A DNA stretch of 32,334 nt, from positions 1-32,334 of the forward strand of contig DATBLZ010000006.1 of assembly GCA_036555065.1 (NCBI GenBank), in the 5' to 3' direction. Made by a program: the position numbers and the translations under genes. Every line of letters begins with the position of its first letter. The first letter of the stretch is position 1. The notes beneath the pieces were generated by a model, which had not been told where the DNA came from, did no database searches, and worked only from the letters and a program-made list of their open reading frames with translations. Shown here piece after piece: positions 14,917 through 23,126 of the stretch. Origin of the DNA: DATBLZ01 sp036555065. GTDB lineage: Bacteria; Pseudomonadota; Gammaproteobacteria; Steroidobacterales; Rariloculaceae.

Positions 14917-15744
14917 ATGATACAGGAGTCGCATCTGAACGAGCCCTCCTGCGAATCGTTGCTCGATCCCGTCCGCACGATCGCGCGCGCGGCCGGCAAG
15001 GCGATTCTCGAGGTCTACGACCGCGGCTTCGGCGTCGAGCTCAAAGACGACCGCTCGCCGCTCACGGAGGCCGACCGAGCCGCGCACGACCTCATCGCCA
15101 AGCGGCTCGCGGCGCTCGCGCCGCGGCTGCCGCTGCTCTCGGAGGAGGGCAGCGGCGTGGCCTACGCGGCGCGCCGAACGTGGCAGCGCTACTGGCTCGT
15201 CGACCCGCTCGACGGGACCAAGGAATTCATCAAGCGCAACGGCGAGTTCACGGTGAACATCGCGCTCATCGACCGGGGCCGGGCCGTGCTCGGCGTGGTT
15301 TTGGCACCGGCGCTCGATCTCGAGTACAGCGCCGCGGCGCGGGGCCGCGCGTTTCGGCGCCGCGCCCGCGGGGCGCTCGAGCCGATCAGGGTCGCGCGCC
15401 CGGCGGCCGACCCGCCGCGCGTCGTCTGCTCCCGGAGCCACGCGAGCGATGAGCTCGAGGCCTACCTCGAGCGCCTCGGCCCTCATGTTCGCAAGCCCAT
15501 GGGCAGCGCCATCAAGATATGTCTAGTCGCCGAGGGCGCGGCCGACGTCTACCCGCGGCTCGGCCCGACGTCCGAATGGGACACGGCCGCAGCGCAGGCT
15601 ATCCTCGAATGCGCCGGAGGGAGTATGATCGACCTCGAAGGCCAGCCAGTGACGTACAACTCGAAAGAGGGTTTGCTAAACCCTTCGTTCCTGGCGATAG
15701 GCGACACTGCGCGTGACTGGCTGGCGCCCGTAAGATCACGATAG
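14917..15744 (+). CDS. cysQ: 3'(2'),5'-bisphosphate nucleotidase
   Basis: Hydrolyses PAP (adenosine 3',5'-bisphosphate) from sulfate assimilation and carrier-protein turnover; inositol-monophosphatase fold, Li-sensitive, Mg-dependent. Metal-site motifs are SEEGSG (75-80), DPLDGTKEFI (96-105) and SEWDTAAAQAI, the family pattern. The protein is 275 residues; E. coli CysQ has 246 and starts at about our residue 15 (LLDPVRTIAR). The ATG at 14917 has its GAGGGG too close to be ideal, so the first 14 residues are uncertain. The TAG shares one base with the next gene's GTG. Confidence 0.9.
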   Translation: MIQESHLNEPSCESLLDPVRTIARAAGKAILEVYDRGFGVELKDDRSPLTEADRAAHDLIAKRLAALAPRLPLLSEEGSGVAYAARRTWQRYWLVDPLDGTKEFIKRNGEFTVNIALIDRGRAVLGVVLAPALDLEYSAAARGRAFRRRARGALEPIRVARPAADPPRVVCSRSHASDELEAYLERLGPHVRKPMGSAIKICLVAEGAADVYPRLGPTSEWDTAAAQAILECAGGSMIDLEGQPVTYNSKEGLLNPSFLAIGDTARDWLAPVRSR

Positions 15745-15959
15745 TGGATTCGAAGATCGAAACCGAGGCTTTCAGAAACATAGCGCGACTGAAACAGTTG
15801 CGCGTCGAGCATCAGGACTTGGACCAGGCGATCTCGCGGCTTGCGATCGACCCTCAAGTCGATCAAATCATGCTCCGTAGGCTCAAGAAGCGAAAGCTCA
15901 TGCTGAAGGACATGATCACGCAGCTCGAGAGCGCCCGGATTCCCGATCTCAACGCCTAA
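15744..15959 (+). CDS. YdcH-like DUF465 small protein
   Basis: A 71-residue, highly charged, helical protein of the YdcH/DUF465 type: LRVEHQDLDQAISRLAIDPQVDQIMLRRLKKRKLMLKD is the family core (the heptad-like pattern suggests a two-helix hairpin). The function of the family is unknown. The GTG at 15744 overlaps the last base of the cysQ stop, implying coupling. It is a likely cytosolic protein with no signal peptide. Confidence 0.8.
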   Translation: MDSKIETEAFRNIARLKQLRVEHQDLDQAISRLAIDPQVDQIMLRRLKKRKLMLKDMITQLESARIPDLNA

Positions 15960-16023
15960 CAGCAGTCGCAGCTTGCAGCGAGCCGGTTGCTGAGCCGGAA
16001 CGGAGTGATGCAACCTCGCTGAT

Positions 16024-16050
16024 TTATCAGGTCTCCCGGCCTGGTACTAT
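16024..16050 (+). promoter_or_regulatory. Possible glk promoter
   Basis: TTATCA (16024-16029) and an extended -10, TGGTACTAT (16042-16050), are 15 bases apart. Both match consensus at 4 of 6, and the spacer is short, so this is a weak call. It lies 30 bases before the glk ATG in a gap that holds nothing else. Confidence 0.35.
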
Positions 16051-16079
16051 TCCCGATATTCGGAAGACGAGAGCGTCAA

Positions 16080-17021
16080 ATGGATTTGATCGCCGATATC
16101 GGCGCCACGAACTCGCGTTGCGCCCTGCTCGATGACCGCGGGCAGGTCGTCTCGGCGCAGACCTTCGAGAACCAAGGGTTCCAACGGCTCGAAGACGTGC
16201 TCGAGGCCTATCTCGAGAAGCGACGCGCGAGCGATCGGCCGCGGCGCGCCGCGCTGGCCGTCGCCGCGCCCGTGCTCGGCGACGACGTGCAGATGCTCAA
16301 CATCGACTGGCGGTTCAGCCAGGCGCAGCTCCGCGAGGATCTCGGCTTCACGCGCCTCAACGTCGTCAATGACTTCGCCGCAGTCGCCTGGTCTTTGCCG
16401 AGCTTGGGTCCGCAAGATCGCACGCAAGTAGGCGGCGGCACGGCGATCACGCGCATGCCGCTCGCGGTCATCGGTCCCGGCACGGGCCTCGGCGTCGCGT
16501 CGCTCGTGCCGACCGGCGACACGTGGGCCGCCGTCAGCGGCGAAGGCGGCCACGTCACGCTCCCGGCGACGACGAGCGAGGAGGCTTCCGTCATCGACCG
16601 CGTTCGGCATGAGACCGGGCATTGCTCGGCCGAACGAGTGTTGTGCGGTCCAGGGCTCGTTCGGCTCTACGAGCTGCTCGGCAAAAGCGCCGGCCGCGAG
16701 GTCGCGAAGGTCACATCGATGGACGTCACGGGATTGGCGCGCAAAGGCGAGCCGCTCGCAACGAAGACGCTCGCGATGTTCTTCGGCATGCTCGGTACGG
16801 TTGCCGGGAATCTAGCGCTCACGGTCGGCGCGCGCGGCGGCGTCTTCATCGGCGGCGGGATCGTGCCGCACTTACTCCGCGAGTTCGAGGCGTCGCCGTT
16901 CCGCGAGCGATTCGTCGCAAAAGGCCGATACCGCGAATATATGGAGTCGATCCCGACGTTCGTGATCACCGAGCCGTTGGCGGCCTTCCGCGGCCTGCGC
17001 AAGCTCCTCGGATATCGCTAG
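16080..17021 (+). CDS. glk: Glucokinase
   Basis: ATP-dependent phosphorylation of glucose, cytosolic, in the ROK-independent Glk family. The 313 residues match the family length. DIGATNSRCAL (6-16) is the ATP phosphate-1 motif, NVVNDFAAVAW holds the catalytic Asp, and GPGTGLGVA, SGEGGHVTLPA and FIGGGIVP complete the pattern. The ATG at 16080 is the only good choice. It converges with the transporter gene, leaving 20 bases between the stops. Confidence 0.92.
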   Translation: MDLIADIGATNSRCALLDDRGQVVSAQTFENQGFQRLEDVLEAYLEKRRASDRPRRAALAVAAPVLGDDVQMLNIDWRFSQAQLREDLGFTRLNVVNDFAAVAWSLPSLGPQDRTQVGGGTAITRMPLAVIGPGTGLGVASLVPTGDTWAAVSGEGGHVTLPATTSEEASVIDRVRHETGHCSAERVLCGPGLVRLYELLGKSAGREVAKVTSMDVTGLARKGEPLATKTLAMFFGMLGTVAGNLALTVGARGGVFIGGGIVPHLLREFEASPFRERFVAKGRYREYMESIPTFVITEPLAAFRGLRKLLGYR

Positions 17022-17041
17022 CGCGAGCTTCTAGGGCGCGC

Positions 17042-18565
17042 CTATGTCGCGGCTTCGCGGCGCGCGATCGTCACTGGCTCCGCCGCCTGTTCGTGTCCCT
17101 CTCGGCGATTGAAGACCCGGCCGAGATAGACGCTGGCTGCGACCCAAACGGCCGCGAACCCTGCCCCGATCAGCGACAACGCCGCGAATCCGTGCCCGAG
17201 GCCTTCGCTCAGGAATGCGAACACCCCGCCCCACCATGCATCGCCGCCGCGATAGACGACGACGTCGATCACGGGCTTGGTCTTGAAGCGCGTCTCGCGA
17301 TCCACGCTCGTGAATAGCATTTCGCGCGCAGGCCGCGTGAGCCCGTATTCGCCGGCTCGCCGTGCAATGTCGATGGCAAGCAAGACGGACAGTATCGGCG
17401 CCATTGCGAGAATCACAAAGCCGAACGCGCAAAAGACCGGCAGCAGCGCGAGCGTCCAGGGCATCCCCAACCGTTTGACGATCCGGTTCGTGACGAACAG
17501 CCCGAGACCGAACGTCAGGATGTTCACGACCGCGTCGCGCAAGGCGAGAATCGTCGTGCGCTGCTCGCGCTGCTCGTAGATTCTGAGCAGCTCGGTCGTT
17601 TCCAAGTAAATGAACGCCTGAATGGCCGTATACAACAGGATGAATAGGCCGATAGTCAGGAGATAGGGACTCGTTGCGAAATCCCGAAACCCCTGCCACC
17701 ACTTACCGCCCATCGTCGCAGCGCCGAGATTCGCGCTCACGCTCTCGTTGTGCAGGTCGACGATTTTGAGCCGCTGCAGATACAGGACCATCGGAATCGA
17801 GAGCAACAGAACCCCGGCCGCGAGGAGCATCAAGTTGTCGTTGCCGACGTCGCTGACTATGACGGCCACGACGAGCGGGCCTGCGGCGGCGCCGGCGCTC
17901 GCGCCGGCGGCAATGAACGGGAACAGGCGTTTCGATTGCTCCAGGCTGAAGGTATCGGCCATGAAGCTCCAGAACACCGAAAGATGAAACAAGCTGAAGA
18001 GGCTGACCCAAACGTAGAAGCTCTTGTCGAGCAGAACGCGGTCGGCGACGAAGCTTGGGCCGAAATAGAACAGCGCGAAGGTCACTGCGTAGAAGGTGTA
18101 GACCGCGGGGACCAGCAGCCGGAAGCGGATTTTCGAGCACGCGAATCCGTAGATCATCACGAGGCCGAGACTCAAAAAGAATTGAATCGTCCAGAGCTGC
18201 GAGATCTCGGCGTCGGTCCAATCGCTGGCCATGGAATCGCGCACGGGCCGCAGGAAGTAATACGCGGCCATGACCGTGAACACGGTCGTAAACGACCAGG
18301 TGACTGCGCGGGTTTCGTTGGCCTCGATCAACGTCGCTGCGCGGCGGATCTTCGGCGACCTCAAGATGAGTCCGACGATGCACGCTCCGACCATCAGGCC
18401 CCACAACGAAGGATCGCCGAAATCGAAGAGCTCGCCGAGCGTTGCGCCCTCTTGTAGACGCACGACCTTGGCTACGACATAGGCGGCTATTCCGGCCCAG
18501 CAGGCGACCTTGATCAGGTCGATGGATCCCCGCTTACCGGAATTGGGGTTGGTTGTCGTGATCAT
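17042..18565 (-). CDS. NTP/NDP exchange transporter-like (TLC/AAA family) membrane protein
   Basis: A 507-residue protein with about 11-12 hydrophobic segments. AAYYFLRPVRDSMASDW resembles the start of the conserved core of ATP/ADP antiporter-type (TLC, Npt) carriers. SFMADTFSLEQSKRLFPFIAAGASAGAAAGP is another recognisable segment, and TRPAREMLFTSVDRETRFKTKPVIDVVVYRGGDAWW is a family motif near the C-terminus. Free-living bacteria carry uncharacterised members, so the substrate is not given by the family. The ATG at 18565 has no Shine-Dalgarno (CCCCCC before it); the frame further up looks non-coding. Confidence 0.72.
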   Translation of the reverse strand: MITTTNPNSGKRGSIDLIKVACWAGIAAYVVAKVVRLQEGATLGELFDFGDPSLWGLMVGACIVGLILRSPKIRRAATLIEANETRAVTWSFTTVFTVMAAYYFLRPVRDSMASDWTDAEISQLWTIQFFLSLGLVMIYGFACSKIRFRLLVPAVYTFYAVTFALFYFGPSFVADRVLLDKSFYVWVSLFSLFHLSVFWSFMADTFSLEQSKRLFPFIAAGASAGAAAGPLVVAVIVSDVGNDNLMLLAAGVLLLSIPMVLYLQRLKIVDLHNESVSANLGAATMGGKWWQGFRDFATSPYLLTIGLFILLYTAIQAFIYLETTELLRIYEQREQRTTILALRDAVVNILTFGLGLFVTNRIVKRLGMPWTLALLPVFCAFGFVILAMAPILSVLLAIDIARRAGEYGLTRPAREMLFTSVDRETRFKTKPVIDVVVYRGGDAWWGGVFAFLSEGLGHGFAALSLIGAGFAAVWVAASVYLGRVFNRREGHEQAAEPVTIARREAAT

Positions 18566-18695
18566 GGGGGGCCGAGAATACACCGAGCGCCGCGACGGGC
18601 GAAATCGCGCAAACCTCGAGCACGTGCGCCATGTCTCGTCATTTCCAAACCGACGCTGGTAGATTGAGCTGCTCAAGGGTCGGCAGGAGAGCACC

Positions 18696-18923
18696 ATGCG
18701 AGCTTTGATTCTGGTATGTGCGGCCGCCTTCGCGGTCAGCGGTTGCGGCGGCGCCGCGTCCGATGACAGCGCCTCCAACGACTCGCAACGCGAGGCCGCG
18801 GAGCCGCGAGAGACGGTCTTCGATCCCCTGACCAGCACCATCGATCGCGCCGAGGGCGTGCAGCAAACCGTCGACGAGCAGGCGGCCGAGCAGCGCCGAC
18901 GGATCGAGGAAGCCGAGCAATAG
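18696..18923 (+). CDS. Small lipoprotein
   Basis: A 75-residue protein with a short signal peptide, MRALILVCAAAFAVSGC. VSGC is a lipobox giving Cys17 as the lipidated residue, and the remaining 58 residues are charged. Its C-terminal half (TSTIDRAEGVQQTVDEQAAEQRRRIEEAEQ) should be an amphipathic helix. AGGAGA lies 6 bases before the ATG. I do not recognise a family. It stands alone between a minus-strand transporter and the EF-G-like gene. Confidence 0.7.
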   Translation: MRALILVCAAAFAVSGCGGAASDDSASNDSQREAAEPRETVFDPLTSTIDRAEGVQQTVDEQAAEQRRRIEEAEQ

Positions 18924-18941
18924 CCGGGCTAACCGACAGGC

Positions 18942-18969
18942 TTGTGCGCGCGCGGAGTCTTGCTAGGAT
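18942..18969 (+). promoter_or_regulatory. Predicted promoter of the EF-G-like gene
   Basis: TTGTGC (18942-18947) and extended -10 TGCTAGGAT (18961-18969) are 16 bases apart from -35 to -10. The -10 matches at 4 of 6 plus the TG; the -35 matches only TTG. A start near 18976 would give a leader of about 50 bases. Confidence 0.45.
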
Positions 18970-19024
18970 ACAAATGAAGCTCGCCTCTTCATAGAACATA
19001 ACCTACAAGAACGGGGAGTGTGCT

Positions 19025-21082
19025 GTGACCGAAACGTCGAGATCACCCGCGGCCGAGAAACTCCGCAACATCGCCGTCGTCGGTCATGCGGGGTCGGGGA
19101 AGACCACACTCGTCGAGCAGCTGCTCGCCAAGGCCGGGGCGATCCCCGCGGCCGGCAGCGTCGAGAAAGGCACGACCGTATCGGACTTCACCGATATCGA
19201 GAAGCGCGAAGGCCACTCGCTCGATGTCAGCGTCTGCCACCTCGAGCACGATGGCACGTTCGTCAATCTCCTCGACACACCCGGTTATCCCGATTTTCTC
19301 GGCCGCACGTTGGCCGTGCTGCCCGCGGTCGAGACCGTCGCGGTCGTCGTCAACGCGGAGCGGGGCGTCGAGCTCGTGACGCAGCGCATCATGGACGCAG
19401 CGGCGAAGCACGGGCTCTGCCGGATCATCGTCGTCAATAAGATCGATGCGCCCGACGTCGACCTCGCGGCCGTGCTCGCCGAGATCAAATCGACGTTCGG
19501 CGCGCAGTGCCTACCGATCAATTTGCCGGCGCGCGGCGGCAAAGCCGTCGCCGATTGCTTCTTCGAGCCTGCCGACGAGACGCCGGACTTCTCCTCCGTT
19601 GCCGCAGCGCACACGGAAATCACGGACCAAGTCGTCGAGCTCGACGACGAGCTCATGGAGATCTACCTCGAGCAAGGCGAGGCGATCACGCTCGAGCAGC
19701 TCCACGATCCGTTCGAGCGCGCGCTCCGCGGCGGGCACCTGATACCGGTCTGCTTCACGTCCGCGCAAGCCGGCGTCGGCCTGCGCCAGCTGCTGCGCGT
19801 CTTCTCGAAGCTCATGCCGAACCCGTTCGAGGGCAATCCCGCCGAGATATTCAGCGGCCCCGAGCGCAAGCCTTTCAAGCTCGACCCGGCGCACGCGGAC
19901 GGGCACTTCGTCGGCCACGTCTTCAAGCTCACGGTCGATCCCTACATCGGCAGGCTCGCGACGTTCCGCGTCCATCAGGGCGTCGTCAAAACCGGCGATC
20001 AGGTGTTCGTCGGCGAGGAGCGCAAGTCCGTCAAGCTCGCGCACTTGTATCGCCTGCAGGGAAAAACGACGCGCGAGATTCCGAGCGCCGTGGCCGGAGA
20101 TTTCTGCGCCGTCGCGAAGATCGACAACATCGAGTTCAACGACGTGCTGCATGCGAGCCACGACGAGGACGCGCTCTCGATGCCGGCGCCGGACCTGCCC
20201 GAGCCGATGCATGCGGTTGCGATCGAGCTCCACCAGCGCGGCCAGGAGAAAAAGCTATCCGATGCCTTGCACAAGCTCGCGGCCGAGGACCCGAGCCTCA
20301 AGATCGTGTTCGACCCGGTGGTCAACGAGACCGTGATGCGCGGCATGGGCGAATTGCACCTACGGCTCCTGCTCGGGCGCATGCGCGAGGAATTCGGCAT
20401 CGACGTGACGACGCGCGCGCCGCGAATTGCGTATCGCGAAACCGTGACGCGCCCCGCGGACGGGCACCATCGTCACAAGAAGCAAACCGGCGGCGCCGGC
20501 CAGTTCGGCGAGGTCTTCTTGAAAATCGAGCCGCTGCCGCGCGGCGCGGGATTCGAGTTCGTCAACAAAGTCGTCGGCGGCAGCATCCCGGGCCAATACA
20601 TCCCGGCCGTCGAGAAGGGCGTGCGCCAGGTCCTCGAGAGCGGCGCCGTGACCGGGCATCCGCTCCATGATCTGCGCGTAATCGTTTACGACGGCAAGTA
20701 TCACACCGTCGACTCGAAAGAAGTCGCGTTCGTCGCGGCCGGCAAGAAGGCGTTTCTCGATGCGATCTCGAAGGCGAACCCGATCGTCCTCGAGCCGATC
20801 GCGAAGATCGAGGTGTCGACGCCAAGTCAGTTCGTCGGCGATATCAGCGGGCACCTATCGGGAATCCGCGGCCGTATCGTCGGCAGCGACTCGCTGGCAC
20901 GGAACCGCACGAAGATTCTCGCCCAGGTGCCGCTCGCCGAGCTCAACGGATTCCAGACGAAGCTCAAGTCGCTGACGGGCGGCGCCGGCGCATTCACCCT
21001 GCAGCTCGACCACTACGAGACCGCGCCCGTAGCGGTGCAAAAAGCGCTCGAGAAGGAATTCAGGCCCGCGGTCGAAGATTAG
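19025..21082 (+). CDS. Elongation factor G-like translational GTPase (divergent EF-G paralogue)
   Basis: A 685-residue five-domain GTPase of EF-G shape. The P-loop is GHAGSGKT (20-27) where canonical EF-G has AHIDAGKT. The G3 box is DTPGYPDF (84-91), so the catalytic His of DTPGHVDF is Tyr. G4 is NKID (138-141). Domain IV shows KKQTGGAGQFGEV. These changes match the EF-G-like class found beside true EF-G, whose role is unclear. It is not next to rpsL, rpsG or tuf, so it is not the main fusA. GTG start with GGGGAG 6 bases upstream. It converges with the HTH gene with only 6 bases between. Confidence 0.88.
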   Translation: MTETSRSPAAEKLRNIAVVGHAGSGKTTLVEQLLAKAGAIPAAGSVEKGTTVSDFTDIEKREGHSLDVSVCHLEHDGTFVNLLDTPGYPDFLGRTLAVLPAVETVAVVVNAERGVELVTQRIMDAAAKHGLCRIIVVNKIDAPDVDLAAVLAEIKSTFGAQCLPINLPARGGKAVADCFFEPADETPDFSSVAAAHTEITDQVVELDDELMEIYLEQGEAITLEQLHDPFERALRGGHLIPVCFTSAQAGVGLRQLLRVFSKLMPNPFEGNPAEIFSGPERKPFKLDPAHADGHFVGHVFKLTVDPYIGRLATFRVHQGVVKTGDQVFVGEERKSVKLAHLYRLQGKTTREIPSAVAGDFCAVAKIDNIEFNDVLHASHDEDALSMPAPDLPEPMHAVAIELHQRGQEKKLSDALHKLAAEDPSLKIVFDPVVNETVMRGMGELHLRLLLGRMREEFGIDVTTRAPRIAYRETVTRPADGHHRHKKQTGGAGQFGEVFLKIEPLPRGAGFEFVNKVVGGSIPGQYIPAVEKGVRQVLESGAVTGHPLHDLRVIVYDGKYHTVDSKEVAFVAAGKKAFLDAISKANPIVLEPIAKIEVSTPSQFVGDISGHLSGIRGRIVGSDSLARNRTKILAQVPLAELNGFQTKLKSLTGGAGAFTLQLDHYETAPVAVQKALEKEFRPAVED

Positions 21083-21088
21083 CGGCGC

Positions 21089-21487
21089 TCACGCCCGCCT
21101 GCCGTTCGCGAGAACCGTGTCGACGAGACCGAGCAGCGAGCTCGCGAAGCTCGTGCTGCCGTTGATCACGACTCGCAGTCTCCCCTGCTCGGGGTAGTAG
21201 ATGCAATCCAGACGTCGTCCCTCCGGCTCGACGCTCGGCGCTTTCAACACCGCCGTTGCCATGGTCGTCACGCGGTCGCTTTCCTCGCGGCTGATCGCAT
21301 CGACGTCGACGATCGTCGAAACGAGCACACGCCGCGTGCGCGGCAGCGACGCGGACGGGCGCGAATCCGTGCCGGCAAAGTCGGCGAGCGTGCCAGCCGT
21401 GATCCGGTATTGCTTGCCGATGCGTACGGCGTTGAGCTTGCCATCGTGAATCAGTCGACGGACGGTGCGCACATGGAGTCGGAGCAC
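21089..21487 (-). CDS. Excisionase-like helix-turn-helix protein
   Basis: 132 residues from the GTG at 21487. LRLHVRTVRRLIHDGKLNAVRIGKQYRI is an excisionase/MerR-like HTH (HTH_17 pattern). A C-terminal part of about 80 residues (VSTIVDVDAISREESDRV...GRRLDCIYYPEQGRLRVVINGS) is unknown to me. The GTG has GAGGAA 9 bases upstream. However, the frame upstream also encodes YSPEEVAE, which is the usual first helix of this domain, and it begins straight after the sheath gene's TGA with no ATG, GTG or TTG. The gene may be shorter than its ancestor or made as a readthrough product. It could regulate the sheath gene. Confidence 0.72.
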   Translation of the reverse strand: MLRLHVRTVRRLIHDGKLNAVRIGKQYRITAGTLADFAGTDSRPSASLPRTRRVLVSTIVDVDAISREESDRVTTMATAVLKAPSVEPEGRRLDCIYYPEQGRLRVVINGSTSFASSLLGLVDTVLANGRRA

Positions 21488-21517
21488 TTCCGCGACTTCC
21501 TCGGGAGAATACGGCCG

Positions 21518-23065
21518 TCAGATCAGCAGCCGCTCGGCCTCGACGGCCGGCACTTGGCGCGTGCGCAGGCCGTACACGCCGTAGTGAATCTCGTGGATCA
21601 GAAAGTCGTTGGGCTTGTCGAGCGCCACGCCGAAGCGGAGCTCGATCTCGGGCTCGGCACCGGCGCTCGGGCGCGTTGCAAGGAAGAACGCCTGCGCGGG
21701 CGCCGCCCCCGCGAGCGCCCCGCGCTCGAGCAAGCCGTTGAGGAATGCGCGGACCTGGGCATCGAGCTGCTCGACCGAGGTTTCCGCGTCGAGCCGAGTT
21801 CTAACCCACCCCGTGGTCTCCTCGATCGATTTGAGAATGAACATGAAGAGCCGGCGACGATCGAGGCGCTGCCAGAATTTCGAGATCTCGCTCGCGCCGC
21901 CGAGCGTGACGTTGCCGACGAGCGTCGCATTGCCGCCGGTTGCGGGTGCGAGCGCATTGATGCCGAACCGCGCGAGCAGCGCCGTGTCGCCGCTGCGCAC
22001 GAGCACCGTCGGCGTCAATGATGCCTTGAGAGACGTCGTATCCTCGGCCCAGACGCCGGCCAAGTCGCGGCGCGCGAGCATTCCGGCAACGGCCCCGCAA
22101 GCCGGCAGGCCCGACGGTTCCCGATAGCCTTCGCCCCGCGGACGAATGCGCGGGAAGTAGAGCATCGCATTGCGCCCGGCGTAGCTCGCGTTCCGCATAC
22201 CGATCACGGCCGCGTGCACCGACGTCCACGCCGAGGGCGGATCGCAAATCAGCACGGCGCGGCGCCTCTCGCAATAGCGTTCGGCGGCAATGAATGCCGT
22301 CGTCCCGAGATCGTTCCCGGCGGCACCCGGGATGCAGAGCAAATCGATCGGCCCCGCGTGCTCGAGCGCGAACAGGCCCGTGCCTTCCTGGTTCGAGCCT
22401 ATGACGTCGTAGTCGGTGAGCTCTTCGCCGTCGGTTCCGCGCTCCGTGAGCGGTATGTAAGGAATCGGCTCGCCGGGCGCCTTCGGCACGGTCGCATTCG
22501 GCCGGTTGCCCGGCAACGGGGCGCTCAAGCGCACGAGGCTCGAATCCTGAAGCGCATCGACGACGAACCGCGGATCCGAATGCCGCATCGTGATTCCAGG
22601 ATAGATCTCTTGATCGGCAATCAGCGTCGAGCCCGGGTTGCGCAGGCGTTGTATGACGAGGTTGAAGCGCTCGCGATCACCGTCGAGGCCGTCGTAGTCG
22701 ATGCAAACTCGCAGGGACTCGTGCGCGCCGGGATCGCGCGCCTGCAAATGCAGGAACTGCCCTTCGGCCGGCACGTCGATGCGCGCGCGCGTCGCGCGAT
22801 TCGCGACGCGCACGACGACCGCCGCTTGCCCGCCGTGCTGGTAATAGTGCTGCATGGCATCCGCCATGAAGCTGTGGTTGCTCTGGCCGCCGAAAATGCG
22901 GCGAAACTCATCGAAGCTCTCGATCTCGACGGGCTCGTTGACGGGGCCGCGTTCGCAGCGGCCGATGAACGCCGTGACGGTGCGCCGAATGAAGGGAATG
23001 GGATGAATGCCGAGCCGCGTGCCGGTCTTGCTCTCGAGCGTGAGGCCTACGGGTTCGACTGCCAT
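21518..23065 (-). CDS. Phage-type contractile tail sheath protein, orphan
   Basis: A 515-residue tail sheath family protein. TAFIGRCERGPVNEPVEI then SFDEFRRIFG is the N-terminal sheath signature. A middle region follows with VLICDPPSAW and GRNAMLYFPRI, and the C-terminal sheath domain (FWQRLDRRRLFMFILKSIEETTGWV, GVYGLRTRQVPAVEAERLLI) is the inter-subunit interlocking part. Start codons are uncertain: ATG 23065 (used), ATG 23092 or GTG 23119. No tube, baseplate, spike, ClpV-like ATPase or capsid gene is in the window. Upstream neighbours on the same strand are rhomboid protease and L,D-transpeptidase genes. It could be a remnant, or an exapted sheath. Confidence 0.85.
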   Translation of the reverse strand: MAVEPVGLTLESKTGTRLGIHPIPFIRRTVTAFIGRCERGPVNEPVEIESFDEFRRIFGGQSNHSFMADAMQHYYQHGGQAAVVVRVANRATRARIDVPAEGQFLHLQARDPGAHESLRVCIDYDGLDGDRERFNLVIQRLRNPGSTLIADQEIYPGITMRHSDPRFVVDALQDSSLVRLSAPLPGNRPNATVPKAPGEPIPYIPLTERGTDGEELTDYDVIGSNQEGTGLFALEHAGPIDLLCIPGAAGNDLGTTAFIAAERYCERRRAVLICDPPSAWTSVHAAVIGMRNASYAGRNAMLYFPRIRPRGEGYREPSGLPACGAVAGMLARRDLAGVWAEDTTSLKASLTPTVLVRSGDTALLARFGINALAPATGGNATLVGNVTLGGASEISKFWQRLDRRRLFMFILKSIEETTGWVRTRLDAETSVEQLDAQVRAFLNGLLERGALAGAAPAQAFFLATRPSAGAEPEIELRFGVALDKPNDFLIHEIHYGVYGLRTRQVPAVEAERLLI

Positions 23066-23126
23066 GATGTCCAGGCTCGGGAACCCAATCATAGCCGCTG
23101 CGGCGCGCGCGCGCAGCACTTTGCGA

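Noticed and set aside
21089..23119. Prophage assignment for the sheath region
   Set aside because: There is no integrase, capsid, terminase, lysis or attachment-site repeat on either side, and neighbours are ordinary chromosomal genes; a prophage call is not supported.
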